A stretch of 55,445 bases of DNA from NCBI GenBank assembly GCA_002314945.1, contig DCHV01000032.1:55909-111353 (forward strand), written 5' to 3'. The stretch is from Prevotellaceae bacterium UBA1743. Lineage in GTDB: Bacteria > Bacteroidota > Bacteroidia > Bacteroidales > Bacteroidaceae. Shown piece by piece: positions 7,749 through 16,755 of the stretch. Each line of letters begins with the position of its first letter. Positions within the stretch are counted from its first letter, which is position 1. The notes below the pieces were generated by a model. It made no database searches. It was not told where the DNA came from and was given only the letters and a program-made list of their open reading frames with translations. A program made the position numbers and the translations under genes.

Positions 7749-10105
7749 TGAACGTTTACAGATATCCGTCAGATCAGGAACTTCCCCTATTGCTGAAACG
7801 TCCCACCAAGGATGCAGCCGACCTGAATGCGACTGTGGCTGGGGTGCTGGAGGATGTGAAACAGCGGGGGGATGATGCAGTGAGGGAATACGAAGCTAAG
7901 TTTGATCGCGTCGAATTGCAGGAACTTGCAGTCGCACCCGAGGAAATAGAAGAAGCAATGTCGCAGGTAGGGGAGGAACTGATCAATTCCATCCGACTTG
8001 CGCACGAGAATATACGACGATTCCACTCTGCTCAGAAGTTTCAGGCCGAAAAGGTGGAGGTGCGTCCTGGCGTGACTTGCTGGCAGAAAGCAGTGCCTAT
8101 CCAAAAGGTGGGATTGTACATCCCGGGAGGCACGGCTCCCTTGTTCAGTACCGTACTCATGTTGGCTACTCCTGCCAAGATAGCAGGATGCCAGGAAATT
8201 GTACTCTGCACTCCTCCTGGAAAGGACGGAAAGGTGAATCCTGCCATTCTGGTGGCAGCACGTGTGGCTGGTGTAAGTCGCATCTACAAGATAGGCGGCG
8301 TGCAAGCTATCGGTGCCATGGCGTACGGTACGCAGAGTGTGCCCAAGGTGTATAAGATATTCGGTCCTGGCAATCAGTACGTGACCTGTGCCAAGCAACA
8401 GGTGAGCCTGCATGACGTAGCCATCGACATGCCAGCAGGCCCCAGTGAAGTGGAGGTCCTGGCTGATGCAACGAGCAATCCTGCCTTTGTCGCTGCCGAC
8501 TTGCTGAGTCAGGCCGAGCATGGTATCGATAGTCAGGTGCTGCTCGTGACCAATAGCGAGGAGATGATAGACAAGGTGCAAGAGGAAGTGAAACGCCAGT
8601 TGGCCGTGCTCTCCCGTAACGAGATAGCCACACAGGCACTGGAGAACAGCAAAATCATCCTCGTGCATACCGAGGAGGAAATGTTGCGCATCTCCAATCT
8701 GTATGCTCCTGAGCACCTCATCATAGAGACACGTGACTATATGCGTCTGGCTGAGGGTGTGGTGAATGCTGGAAGTGTCTTCTTGGGCAGTCTCACTCCT
8801 GAAAGTGCCGGCGACTATGCAAGTGGCACGAATCATACGCTGCCCACCCATGGATATGCAGTGGCTTACAATGGCGTGAACCTGGATAGCTACATTCGCA
8901 AGGTGACGTTCCAGCACATCACAGAGGAAGGAATCCGACAGATAGGACCTGCTGTGGAATGTATGGCTGGCGCAGAGAGTCTGCAGGCTCATCGTCATGC
9001 CATGGAACTGAGATCGGAATATGTGCGTTCCGTGACATCGGATGAGAAGGTATGCAAGACTGTACAGAATGATTTGTCTTCTTGCGTGCGTCCCAATATC
9101 CAGTCGCTGAAGCCTTACAGCTGTGCACGTGATGAATTCAAGGGGATGGAAGCACATGTTTTTCTCGATGCCAACGAGAATCCCTATAACAATCCCTATG
9201 ACCGCTATCCCGATCCTCTGCAGGAAGAGGTGAAAGACTTGCTTGCCCGTCGAAAAGGTGTGCATCCCTCGCAGATATTCCTTGGCAATGGCAGTGACGA
9301 GGCCATCGACCTCGTGTATCGTATCTTCTGTCGCCCAGGCAAGGACAACGTCGTGGCTATCGCACCGACATACGGTATGTACGAGGTGTCGGCCGACATC
9401 AACGATGTTGAATATCGATCTGTCCTCCTCGATGAATATTTCCAGATAGATGCGGAAAAACTGCTTGCTGCTACAGACGATCATACCAAGGTAATCTGGT
9501 TGTGCAGCCCCAATAATCCTACTGGTAATGACCTGAATAGAGACGAGGTGCTGAAAGTGATACGCGGATTCCGCGGTATCGTGGTGATGGACGAGGCTTA
9601 CTCCGATTTCTCCAGCCTCACGCCTCTGCGTTTCGAACTGGAGAAGTATCCCAACCTGATTGTCCTGAACACCTTCAGCAAGGCATGGGCCTTGGCTGCC
9701 ATACGTATGGGTATCGCATACGCTTCGCCTGAGATTATCGCTCTATTCAACAAAGTGAAATACCCCTACAACGTGAATATGCTGTCGCAGCAGAAAGCAC
9801 TGGAGATTCTGAAAGACTCGGTACGCGTGGAACGCTGGGTCCGTCAAATTCTACATGAGAGGGAATCTCTGCTTCCTGCCTTTGCCGAACTACCTATCTG
9901 CAAGGCGGTGTATCCTTCGGCAGCCAACTTCTTCCTGGCTCGCGTGACGGATGCCAATGACATCTACCGCTACCTCATCTCGAAAGGGATCGTGGTACGT
10001 AACCGTCATCGTGTGGCTTTGTGCGGTAATTGTCTGCGTGTGACAGTTGGGACTCCAGATGAAAATAATGAATTATTGTCAGCCCTGCGCCAATATAAAT
10101 CATGA
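7748..10105 (+). CDS. hisD-hisC: Histidinol dehydrogenase / histidinol-phosphate aminotransferase fusion
   Basis: One uninterrupted frame of 785 codons encodes two histidine enzymes. Residues about 1-430 are HisD (zinc, NAD-dependent oxidation of histidinol), with 'GLYIPGGTAPLFSTVLMLA', 'GPGNQYVT', 'DMPAGPSEVEVLAD', 'LLSQAEHGIDSQV' and 'ESAGDYASGTNHTLPTHG'. Residues about 446-785 are HisC (PLP-dependent transaminase), with 'DANENPYNN', 'LGNGSDEAIDL', 'CSPNNPTGN', 'VVMDEAYSDF' and the lysine in 'NTFSKAWALA' (K645). The join is a short linker around 430-445 with no stop or start signal in between. HisD and HisC are usually separate adjacent genes in this order, so the frame is either a real fusion or has lost a stop. 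It overlaps hisB by the four bases ATGA. Confidence 0.95.
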   Translation: MNVYRYPSDQELPLLLKRPTKDAADLNATVAGVLEDVKQRGDDAVREYEAKFDRVELQELAVAPEEIEEAMSQVGEELINSIRLAHENIRRFHSAQKFQAEKVEVRPGVTCWQKAVPIQKVGLYIPGGTAPLFSTVLMLATPAKIAGCQEIVLCTPPGKDGKVNPAILVAARVAGVSRIYKIGGVQAIGAMAYGTQSVPKVYKIFGPGNQYVTCAKQQVSLHDVAIDMPAGPSEVEVLADATSNPAFVAADLLSQAEHGIDSQVLLVTNSEEMIDKVQEEVKRQLAVLSRNEIATQALENSKIILVHTEEEMLRISNLYAPEHLIIETRDYMRLAEGVVNAGSVFLGSLTPESAGDYASGTNHTLPTHGYAVAYNGVNLDSYIRKVTFQHITEEGIRQIGPAVECMAGAESLQAHRHAMELRSEYVRSVTSDEKVCKTVQNDLSSCVRPNIQSLKPYSCARDEFKGMEAHVFLDANENPYNNPYDRYPDPLQEEVKDLLARRKGVHPSQIFLGNGSDEAIDLVYRIFCRPGKDNVVAIAPTYGMYEVSADINDVEYRSVLLDEYFQIDAEKLLAATDDHTKVIWLCSPNNPTGNDLNRDEVLKVIRGFRGIVVMDEAYSDFSSLTPLRFELEKYPNLIVLNTFSKAWALAAIRMGIAYASPEIIALFNKVKYPYNVNMLSQQKALEILKDSVRVERWVRQILHERESLLPAFAELPICKAVYPSAANFFLARVTDANDIYRYLISKGIVVRNRHRVALCGNCLRVTVGTPDENNELLSALRQYKS

Positions 10106-11169
10106 AGAAAGTACTATTCATAGATCGTGACGGAACGATTCTGACGGAACCTGCCGATGAACAGATAGACAGTTTCGAGAAGTTTCATTTCGTACCCGGA
10201 GCCATTGGCGCACTGAAGTTCTTGCGCACTCATACCGATTATGAATTTGTGATGGTGAGCAATCAGGATGGATTGGGAACGGATAGCTATCCCGAAGCGG
10301 ATTTCTGGCCGACACAGAATCTGATGCTCGATATCCTGAAAGGAGAAGGAGTGGAGTTTGATGCCATCCATATCGACCGCAGTTTTCCCGAGGATAACCT
10401 CCCCACACGCAAACCGGGTACCGGAATGCTGACATCCTATCTGAACAATGATGAGTATGATATACAGGGCAGTTGGGTGATAGGCGATCGAGCTACTGAT
10501 GCACAACTGGCTCGGAATATCGGGTGTAAAAGTTTGTTGATAGGCCCTGATATGACGTGGGAAAAAGTCATGGAACTGGTATTCGCAGGAGAACGCACCG
10601 CCGAAATGCGTCGTACGACCAAGGAGACGGATATCGAGGTGCGTGTCAACTTAGACGGCAACGGAAAGAGTGATATCCATACTGGTCTGGGCTTCTTCGA
10701 CCACATGCTGGAGCAGATAGCAAAGCATGGTATGATCGACCTCTATATCCATTGCAAGGGTGATCTGGAAGTGGATGAACATCATACGATAGAAGATACG
10801 GCACTTGCACTTGGAGATTGCATCAGCCGTGCCTTGGGCGACAAGCGTGGCATCGAACGCTACGGCTACTGTCTCCCCATGGATGATTGCCTGTGTCAGG
10901 TAGCTCTTGATTTCGGAGGTCGTCCATGGTTGGTATGGGATGCTGAATTCCATCGCGAGAAAGTAGGAGAGATGCCAACCGAGATGTTCCTGCATTTCTT
11001 CAAGAGCCTCTCTGATAGTGCTCGCATGAACCTCAATATCAAGGCAGAGGGTGAAAACGAGCATCACAAGATAGAAGGAATATTCAAAGCACTTGCTCGC
11101 AGTCTGCGGATGGCTGTGCGCAGGGATGTGAGCCATTTCCAGTTGCCCAGTTCGAAAGGCGTACTCTAA
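10102..11169 (+). CDS. hisB: Bifunctional histidinol-phosphatase / imidazoleglycerol-phosphate dehydratase
   Basis: The 355-residue product combines an N-terminal HAD phosphatase (residues about 1-165) and a C-terminal dehydratase (about 167-355). The HAD nucleophile motif is DRDGTIL with D8 and D10. The dehydratase carries 'LGFFDHMLEQIAKHG' and the manganese-binding 'DEHHTIEDTALALGD', and later 'GENEHHKIEGIFKALARS'. It supplies steps seven and nine of histidine synthesis. The ATGA overlap with the preceding fusion gene and the 12-nt gap to recR show it is inside one transcript. No hisH, hisA, hisF or hisI is present in the window, so the rest of the pathway is encoded elsewhere. Confidence 0.97.
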   Translation: MKKVLFIDRDGTILTEPADEQIDSFEKFHFVPGAIGALKFLRTHTDYEFVMVSNQDGLGTDSYPEADFWPTQNLMLDILKGEGVEFDAIHIDRSFPEDNLPTRKPGTGMLTSYLNNDEYDIQGSWVIGDRATDAQLARNIGCKSLLIGPDMTWEKVMELVFAGERTAEMRRTTKETDIEVRVNLDGNGKSDIHTGLGFFDHMLEQIAKHGMIDLYIHCKGDLEVDEHHTIEDTALALGDCISRALGDKRGIERYGYCLPMDDCLCQVALDFGGRPWLVWDAEFHREKVGEMPTEMFLHFFKSLSDSARMNLNIKAEGENEHHKIEGIFKALARSLRMAVRRDVSHFQLPSSKGVL

Positions 11170-11181
11170 AAGTCCACCTAT

Positions 11182-11796
11182 ATGCCACAAGCCCAATATC
11201 CGTCTGAATTGCTACAGCGAGCCGTCAATGAGGTTAGCCGTCTTCCTGGCATTGGCAGCAAGAGTGCGTTGCGTCTCGTCCTGCATCTGCTGCGACAAGA
11301 CAAGATGCAGGTGGAGGCCCTCTCCGAGAGTCTCCTGCGTGTTCGCAACGACATTCGCTATTGCTCGGTATGCCACAATATATGCGATACGGAGAAATGT
11401 TCCATCTGCAGTAATCCCAATCGTGATGCGAAAACCGTGTGCGTGGTGGAGAATGTACAGGATGTGATGGCAATAGAGGCTACGTTGCAATTTCGTGGGT
11501 TGTATCATGTTCTGGGAGGCGTAATCAGTCCGATGGACGGAACAGGTCCTGCTGATCTGGAGATAGCCAGTCTGGTGGAAAGGGTGAGCACACAGGAGGT
11601 GGAAGAGGTGATTCTTGCGCTCAGTCCTACGATGGAAGGAGATACGACGAATTACTACATCTACCGCAAACTGCAGGATACGGGGGTGAAAGTAACCGTC
11701 ATCGCACGTGGCGTGGCTCAGAACGACGAACTGCAATACACGGATGAAGCGACCTTGGGACGTGCTTTGGTTGGTAGGGTGCCATTCCGAGGTTGA
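11182..11796 (+). CDS. recR: Recombination mediator protein RecR
   Basis: RecR works with RecF/RecO to load RecA on gapped DNA. The 204-residue protein has the expected helix-hairpin-helix (SRLPGIGSKSALRLVLHLL, about 19-37). It also has a C4 zinc finger using C61, C64, C73 and C76 in 'YCSVCHNICDTEKCSIC', and a Toprim domain from about residue 84 ('VVENVQDVMAIE', 'YHVLGGVISPMDG'). The C-terminus ends 'GRALVGRVPF'. It begins 12 nt after hisB and is followed after 20 nt by a membrane protein, so a repair gene is carried in the histidine transcript. Confidence 0.97.
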   Translation: MPQAQYPSELLQRAVNEVSRLPGIGSKSALRLVLHLLRQDKMQVEALSESLLRVRNDIRYCSVCHNICDTEKCSICSNPNRDAKTVCVVENVQDVMAIEATLQFRGLYHVLGGVISPMDGTGPADLEIASLVERVSTQEVEEVILALSPTMEGDTTNYYIYRKLQDTGVKVTVIARGVAQNDELQYTDEATLGRALVGRVPFRG

Positions 11797-11816
11797 ACCA
11801 ATTCAGAACAAGAGAT

Positions 11817-12176
11817 ATGAAGAGAGATATAATTATCTATTTGACAATGCCGCTTCTCGTGGCGATTGCAGCAGGCTTGCTTGCATGGAATAGAATGTCC
11901 AATGGCTGCATGCTGGATGCCGAGGCTTATCCAAATGCACATTACCTCGTGTCGGTTTGTGTAAGCCTGATACTGATTGCCAATTGTTATTTAGCAATAC
12001 GCAAAAAACAACTGCCTCTGCTGATTCGTACTTCATTGATAGGTGTGGCTGCGCTGGCAGTCATTCTGCTATATTATATCTTCGACGATGCAAACCTCAT
12101 CTACGCCCTGCCTCTCACTGCAGTTGCTTACCTGTATCTGTGGCCTCGGAGTGATTCTAATCAGATGAACGAATGA
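11817..12176 (+). CDS. Small integral membrane protein of unknown function
   Basis: The product from the ATG at 11817 has 119 residues and about four hydrophobic segments: residues 6-22, 42-60, 68-88 and 93-108. A TTG 24 nt upstream, overlapping the recR stop, would give a longer form, but the ATG directly before the lysine/arginine-rich start is preferred. Its stop overlaps the start of the glycosyltransferase (ATGA). No family was recognised. Its fixed position before a GT2 enzyme suggests a role in the same envelope process, but this is inference. Confidence 0.7.
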   Translation: MKRDIIIYLTMPLLVAIAAGLLAWNRMSNGCMLDAEAYPNAHYLVSVCVSLILIANCYLAIRKKQLPLLIRTSLIGVAALAVILLYYIFDDANLIYALPLTAVAYLYLWPRSDSNQMNE

Positions 12177-13228
12177 AACTAAGTGTTGTCATCGTCAGCT
12201 ACAACGTACGCTACTATTTACAACAATGCATCACGAGCGTACTGCGTGCCACAGAAGAGATGGATGCAGAGATATGGGTGGTCGATAATGCTTCTACCGA
12301 TGGTAGCGTGGCTTATCTGAAACCTCTCTTTCCCGAAGTTCACTTCATAGAGAATCATGACAACGTAGGTTTCTCCCGTGCCAATAATCAAGCTATACGC
12401 CTTTGTACGGGTGAATATGTATTGTTGCTCAATCCTGATACATTGGTTGCTGAGGATACGTTGCCGGGATGTGTGTCGTTCATGGACAGCCATCCCGAGG
12501 TGGGAGGCGTAGGAGTGAGAATGTTGCATTCAGATGGTTCGTTCGCTCCGGAAAGCCGTCGCGGTTTACCGACTCCTTTCGTGAGCTTCTGCAAGATGTG
12601 CGGCCTGAGTAAACTATTTCCAAAAAGCCGCATTTTTGGACGCTACTATCTACGTTATCTCGACCCTGACCAACCCAATTCCATCGAAGTCATTTCGGGC
12701 GCCTTCAATATGGTTCGCCATGCTGCATTCAATCAAATAGGCCTTCTTGACGAGGATTTCTTTATGTATGGAGAAGATATTGACTTGAGTTATCGCCTGT
12801 TGCAGGGAGGTTGGAAGAACTACTATCTTCCATACGATATTCTGCATTACAAGGGAGAGAGTACAATCAAGAGCAGTTATCGCTATGTGCATGTATTCTA
12901 TAATGCAATGCTCATCTTTTTCAACAAGCATTACCGTCATCGCTATTTCTATTTAGGATGGGCCATTCAACTTGCTGTCATCGTACGTGCCTTTCTTGAT
13001 TTCTGCGTGCAAAACTATCATCTTCTTCGCTCCCGCCTGAACTATCCCATTCAATACACGAAACCTCAGTACATTCGATTTGACATTGATACGACTCCTG
13101 TTTCCAAGATTCTCCAAGCTCTCCGACATCAGAAAAACGGACATCGCAGACATTTGGAAACTATCTCTCGCAAAGCCGGGCTCATCGTGCGTCTCGATGA
13201 TGTGGAGCTACTTTCTCAGAATACATGA
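12173..13228 (+). CDS. Glycosyltransferase family 2 (rhamnosyltransferase-like)
   Basis: The 351-residue protein has a GT-A fold nucleotide-sugar transferase domain in its first 250 residues. The sequence begins 'MKLSVVIVSYNVRYYLQQC', followed by 'VVDNASTDGS', 'LLLNPDT' (the DxD-type metal site) and 'LDEDFFMYGEDIDLSYRLL' (the acceptor-side ED motif). The last about 100 residues, basic and with a hydrophobic stretch (about 255-280), may bind the membrane. Sequences of this kind transfer sugars such as rhamnose in cell-surface polysaccharide assembly. It overlaps both neighbours by four bases, so it is translated together with the membrane protein and the acetyltransferase. Confidence 0.9.
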   Translation: MKLSVVIVSYNVRYYLQQCITSVLRATEEMDAEIWVVDNASTDGSVAYLKPLFPEVHFIENHDNVGFSRANNQAIRLCTGEYVLLLNPDTLVAEDTLPGCVSFMDSHPEVGGVGVRMLHSDGSFAPESRRGLPTPFVSFCKMCGLSKLFPKSRIFGRYYLRYLDPDQPNSIEVISGAFNMVRHAAFNQIGLLDEDFFMYGEDIDLSYRLLQGGWKNYYLPYDILHYKGESTIKSSYRYVHVFYNAMLIFFNKHYRHRYFYLGWAIQLAVIVRAFLDFCVQNYHLLRSRLNYPIQYTKPQYIRFDIDTTPVSKILQALRHQKNGHRRHLETISRKAGLIVRLDDVELLSQNT

Positions 13229-13734
13229 TTATGACTGACCTCTCCACCTTGAATCTTCGTCTCAGGGCAGTAGAGCCAGAGGATTTGGATTTGATGTATC
13301 GCATCGAGAATGATACGACATTGTGGCAGTATGGTGCCTCTTGCGTACCGTACTCGCGCTATGCGTTGCGACAATACATAGAGCAGAATCAGAATGACCT
13401 CTTTCGCGACGGACAAGTACGTTTCGTGGTAGAAAATACAGAAGGGGAAGCGATGGGTTTTGCTGATCTGGTGAATTTTGATCCACTGCATCACCGTGCT
13501 GAAATAAGTATTGTATTACTCCCACAATGGCATAGGAAAGGTCTCTCTATTGAAATACTCGCTCTGTTGGAACCATACGCACGAATATTCAGCGTCGGAT
13601 TGTTGTATGCGTATGTCTCGGTACAAAACAAGCCAGCCCTTCGAATGCTACGAAAAGCTGGCTATATCGAGGTAGGAGTTCTTCCATGTTGGATTTATGG
13701 AGAAGATGCCTACGCGCTTACGAAACGGTTGTGA
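13225..13734 (+). CDS. GNAT-family N-acetyltransferase (RimJ/RimL-like)
   Basis: The 169-residue protein opens 'LNLRLRAVEPEDLDLMYRIEND', which is characteristic of the RimJ/RimL/SpeG branch of GNAT acetyltransferases. It also contains 'EAMGFADLVNFDPLHHRAEI', the acetyl-CoA loop 'PQWHRKGLSIEILALL' and a C-terminal 'VQNKPALRMLRKAGYIEVG'. The substrate cannot be read from sequence; an amino group on a protein, polyamine or sugar is possible. The start ATG overlaps the glycosyltransferase stop; a second ATG two codons later is an alternative. It is the last gene of the operon and converges on pheS with only four bases between stop codons. Confidence 0.9.
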   Translation: MIMTDLSTLNLRLRAVEPEDLDLMYRIENDTTLWQYGASCVPYSRYALRQYIEQNQNDLFRDGQVRFVVENTEGEAMGFADLVNFDPLHHRAEISIVLLPQWHRKGLSIEILALLEPYARIFSVGLLYAYVSVQNKPALRMLRKAGYIEVGVLPCWIYGEDAYALTKRL

Positions 13735-13738
13735 TGTA

Positions 13739-14758
13739 TCAGTAGGCAGATACAAATTCCTCCAGGAAGCGTGTGTCGTTCTCGCTGAACATACGTAAGT
13801 CCTTCACTTGATACTTCAAGTTGGTAATGCGTTCGATACCCATACCGAATGCATATCCTGTATATACTGAACTGTCTATGCCGTTAGCTTCCAGCACGGC
13901 AGGATCCACCATACCGCAACCGAGAATTTCCACCCATCCTGTATGTTTGCAGAAGGAACAACCTTTGCCACCGCATAGATGGCAAGAGATATCCATTTCC
14001 GCACTGGGTTCAGTAAAGGGGAAATAACTGGGGCGAAGACGTATCTTCGTGTCATTGCCAAACATCTCTTGTGCAAAGAGAAGCAGTACCTGTTTCAGGT
14101 CAGTGAAACTAACATTCTTGTCGATATACAATCCCTCTACCTGATGGAAGAAACAATGGGCACGGGCGGAGATGGCCTCGTTGCGATATACACGTCCAGG
14201 ACAGATGACACGAATCGGAGGTTGTGTGCTTTCCATTACTCGCGCTTGCACACTACTCGTATGGCTACGCAAGATGATGTCGGGGTGAGACTCAACAAAG
14301 AAGGTATCTTGCATATCGCGTGCTGGATGATCATCGGCAAAGTTCATACTACTATATACGTGCCAATCATCTTCAACCTCGGGCCCTTCTGCCAAAGTGA
14401 ATCCCAGACGACTGAAAATATCGACTATCTCGTTCTTGACGATTGTCAGTGGATGACGGCTACCTAACGGAATAGGGTAGGGCGTACGAGTAAGGTCGAT
14501 GGAAGGGCCTGCTACTTGTTGTATGGAGACGGCTTCCTTCAGCGCATTGATTTTCTCGGTAGCTGCATTCTTCAACTCGTTGATTTTCATTCCCACTTCC
14601 TTCTTCAGTTCGGAAGGTACATTGCGGAAATCGTTCATCAGTGAAGTTATTTCACCCTTCTTGCTTAAGTATTTGATGCGGAGTGCCTCTGCTTCCTCGG
14701 CACTGTCTGCCTTCAGTGCTGCCACTTCTGCCATCAGCTGTTGTATTCTCTCTATCAT
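13739..14758 (-). CDS. pheS: Phenylalanyl-tRNA synthetase alpha subunit
   Basis: PheS is the catalytic alpha subunit of the cytosolic tetramer that charges tRNA-Phe. With the start at 14758 (MIERIQQLMAEVAAL) it has 339 residues, the usual Bacteroidales length. The N-terminal coiled coil spans about residues 1-85. Class II motifs are present: 'LRSHTSSVQARVM', 'CPGRVYRNEAISARAHCFFH' and 'GYAFGMGIERI' with the ATP-binding arginine. A longer frame to 14830 would start upstream of the promoter, so it is rejected. The beta subunit gene is not adjacent. Confidence 0.97.
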   Translation of the reverse strand: MIERIQQLMAEVAALKADSAEEAEALRIKYLSKKGEITSLMNDFRNVPSELKKEVGMKINELKNAATEKINALKEAVSIQQVAGPSIDLTRTPYPIPLGSRHPLTIVKNEIVDIFSRLGFTLAEGPEVEDDWHVYSSMNFADDHPARDMQDTFFVESHPDIILRSHTSSVQARVMESTQPPIRVICPGRVYRNEAISARAHCFFHQVEGLYIDKNVSFTDLKQVLLLFAQEMFGNDTKIRLRPSYFPFTEPSAEMDISCHLCGGKGCSFCKHTGWVEILGCGMVDPAVLEANGIDSSVYTGYAFGMGIERITNLKYQVKDLRMFSENDTRFLEEFVSAY

Positions 14759-14791
14759 ATCCAGTTGTGATGTGTCGTTGATTATTTTTTG

Positions 14792-14799
14792 CAAAGGTA
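14792..14799 (-). promoter_or_regulatory. -7 box for pheS
   Basis: The minus strand reads TACCTTTG, 33 nt before the pheS ATG. The -33 element is weak. The position rules out a start at 14830. Confidence 0.55.
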
Positions 14800-14845
14800 C
14801 GAGAAAAAATAGGAATAAAGCCCCTCGCATAATGAATTTATTTCA

Positions 14846-14853
14846 TACTTTTG
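14846..14853 (+). promoter_or_regulatory. -7 box for the DUF4348 lipoprotein and murB
   Basis: TACTTTTG fits TAnnTTTG and lies 26 nt before the ATG at 14880. No clear TTTG is found 19-20 nt upstream. It is back to back with the pheS promoter. Confidence 0.45.
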
Positions 14854-14879
14854 CACTAAATTTGATAGCGCGTGAAGGT

Positions 14880-15731
14880 ATGTGTGGAAAATGGTCCTAT
14901 TTTTTACTGTTTCTCATCTTTCTCTCCTTGTTTTCATGCAAGCAAGAGGTAAAGGTTGAATCGGTGGAATATGACATTGATTCTCTCTTGACCGACACTT
15001 TACAACCCGACACTGCTACTGTGGAAGAAAAGGAAATTGATGAAGCGGAGCAGAAAGAACCATTCGACCGCAATTTCGATGATTTTATGTATGTTTTCTT
15101 ACGAAGTCGCAAGTTGCAGAACCAACGTATTCAGCATCCATTGTGGTATGTGGATGGGGTAGGAGACACGACTCAGATGAGTACCAGCCGTGATTGGCGG
15201 TTGGAGTTTGCCTTCCTTGATGATGATTTTTACACTGTCCTCTATGATTCTCAGGAACAGATGGATGAGGTAAGTGAGTCAGATCCGGATTCCGTCATTG
15301 TAGATCGTATTGATTTGGGTTCCTGTATGCTTACTTCCTATTCTTTTTATCGTACCGAGGGAAGATGGATGCTCAGCATGGTTGAGAATAGTACATTTCA
15401 ACAGTCTGTCATTTCCGATTTCTTGCATTTCTATGCAGTTTTCTCTGCCGACACACTCTTTCAGCAGCAGAGCATCGCTCAACCGCTTCGTGTAAGCCTT
15501 CCTTCCCCGGATGAGGATGACGGCTATTTACAGGGGACTATTGATGCTTCTCAATGGAGCGTCTTTTCTATTGATGTGCCAAGTGGTGTCATTTCAAATG
15601 TTCGTTATGGCCAACAATACGTTTCCTCGAAGATGATTATGCAGAAGTGTGGCTTCTCCAGCGGAATGCAGGAATTGTACATCTTCGAAAAACAAACAGG
15701 ACAATGGAAACTCACTTCGTATGAAAACTGA
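14880..15731 (+). CDS. DUF4348-type lipoprotein
   Basis: The 283-residue product begins MCGKWSYFLLFLIFLSLFSC, a lipoprotein signal with C20 as the lipidated residue, followed by an acidic linker rich in D, E and T (about 25-60). The globular part includes 'DRNFDDFMYVFLRSRKLQNQ', 'HPLWYVDG' and 'WRLEFAFLDDDFYTVLYDS'. This matches the Bacteroidales DUF4348 family of unknown function. An upstream in-frame ATG at 14831 lies ahead of the -7 box and is unlikely. Its last 11 bases overlap the murB start, so it is coupled to peptidoglycan synthesis, which may hint at an envelope role. Confidence 0.8.
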   Translation: MCGKWSYFLLFLIFLSLFSCKQEVKVESVEYDIDSLLTDTLQPDTATVEEKEIDEAEQKEPFDRNFDDFMYVFLRSRKLQNQRIQHPLWYVDGVGDTTQMSTSRDWRLEFAFLDDDFYTVLYDSQEQMDEVSESDPDSVIVDRIDLGSCMLTSYSFYRTEGRWMLSMVENSTFQQSVISDFLHFYAVFSADTLFQQQSIAQPLRVSLPSPDEDDGYLQGTIDASQWSVFSIDVPSGVISNVRYGQQYVSSKMIMQKCGFSSGMQELYIFEKQTGQWKLTSYEN

Positions 15732-16755
15732 TTACTCCCTTCTCAGCCACAATACTTTCGGTATCGATGCAAGAACGTCTTATTTTGCCGAATACGAAAC
15801 TGAAGAGCAGTTGAGAGAACTTATTCGTTGGTATCATTCCCAACATGATTCGCTTCCGTTACTTCATATAGGTCGTGGTAGTAACTTGCTTTTTCTTGGC
15901 GATTTTCAAGGTCTTGTACTACATTCCCGTATCTTTGGATGGGAGGTTTTGTCTTCTTCCAACCCCGATGAAGTACTCTTACGTGTAGGAGCAGGGATGG
16001 TGTGGGACGAATGGGTGGAGAATTGCGTTTTCCATGGATGGTATGGTTTGGAAAATCTCTCTCTCATCCCTGGTGAAGTTGGAGCCAGTGCAGTTCAAAA
16101 TATTGGGGCATACGGTGTTGAAGTGGGAGAATTCATCCATAGTGTCGAAGCCATTTCGCTTAATGATGGCAGTAAACACGTCTTCTCTTGTGACGAGTGT
16201 AACTATTCATATCGTCAAAGTGTTTTCAAAGGCGAATTGCGTGGGCAATATGCTATCACATACGTCACTTATCGACTCTCTCTCAATTTTACGCCCAATC
16301 TCTCCTATCGAGGAATACAAAGTTACATCGAATCTCAAGGCCAATCGATGACGATGCTTACTGCAGATCAACTACGCGATGCCATCATAGCTATCCGCAG
16401 ACAGAAACTCCCTGATCCTGCTTTGTTAGCTAATGCTGGCAGCTTCTTTATAAATCCAGTGGTAGATACTACATTATTTCTCCAAATTCAGTCGAAATAT
16501 CCCGAAATTCCACATTATCATGTAGATGAAATGCACGAAAAGATACCTGCAGGATGGCTGATAGAACAAGCTGGTTGGAAGGGGCGTTCACTTGGTCCTG
16601 CTGCAGTTCATCAACACCAAGCACTCGTATTGGTCAATCAAGGACATGCGACGGGGAAAGACATTCTCAACCTATGTCAAGCGGTATGTGATGATGTACG
16701 CAAGAAATTTGGCATCACGCTTCATCCCGAAGTGAACTTTATCGGTGACGTATAA
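15721..16755 (+). CDS. murB: UDP-N-acetylenolpyruvoylglucosamine reductase
   Basis: MurB is the cytosolic FAD enzyme that makes UDP-N-acetylmuramate for peptidoglycan. The start at 15721 (MKTDYSLLSHNTFGIDA) gives 344 residues, a normal type I length. Family features are 'HIGRGSNLLF' (FAD), 'GLENLSLIPGEVGASAVQN', 'NIGAYGVEV', 'YSYRQSVFK', 'NAGSFFINPVV' with the catalytic serine replaced or shifted as usual for the family context, and 'AGWKGRSLGPAAVHQHQAL' followed by 'NQGHATG'. It overlaps the upstream lipoprotein by 11 nt. Its stop (16753-16755) directly abuts the stop of the convergent GH76 gene. Confidence 0.96.
   Translation: MKTDYSLLSHNTFGIDARTSYFAEYETEEQLRELIRWYHSQHDSLPLLHIGRGSNLLFLGDFQGLVLHSRIFGWEVLSSSNPDEVLLRVGAGMVWDEWVENCVFHGWYGLENLSLIPGEVGASAVQNIGAYGVEVGEFIHSVEAISLNDGSKHVFSCDECNYSYRQSVFKGELRGQYAITYVTYRLSLNFTPNLSYRGIQSYIESQGQSMTMLTADQLRDAIIAIRRQKLPDPALLANAGSFFINPVVDTTLFLQIQSKYPEIPHYHVDEMHEKIPAGWLIEQAGWKGRSLGPAAVHQHQALVLVNQGHATGKDILNLCQAVCDDVRKKFGITLHPEVNFIGDV

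Noticed and set aside
7787..9484. A 565-codon open frame on the minus strand.
   Set aside because: It lies wholly antisense to the hisD-hisC fusion, whose motifs are unmistakable.
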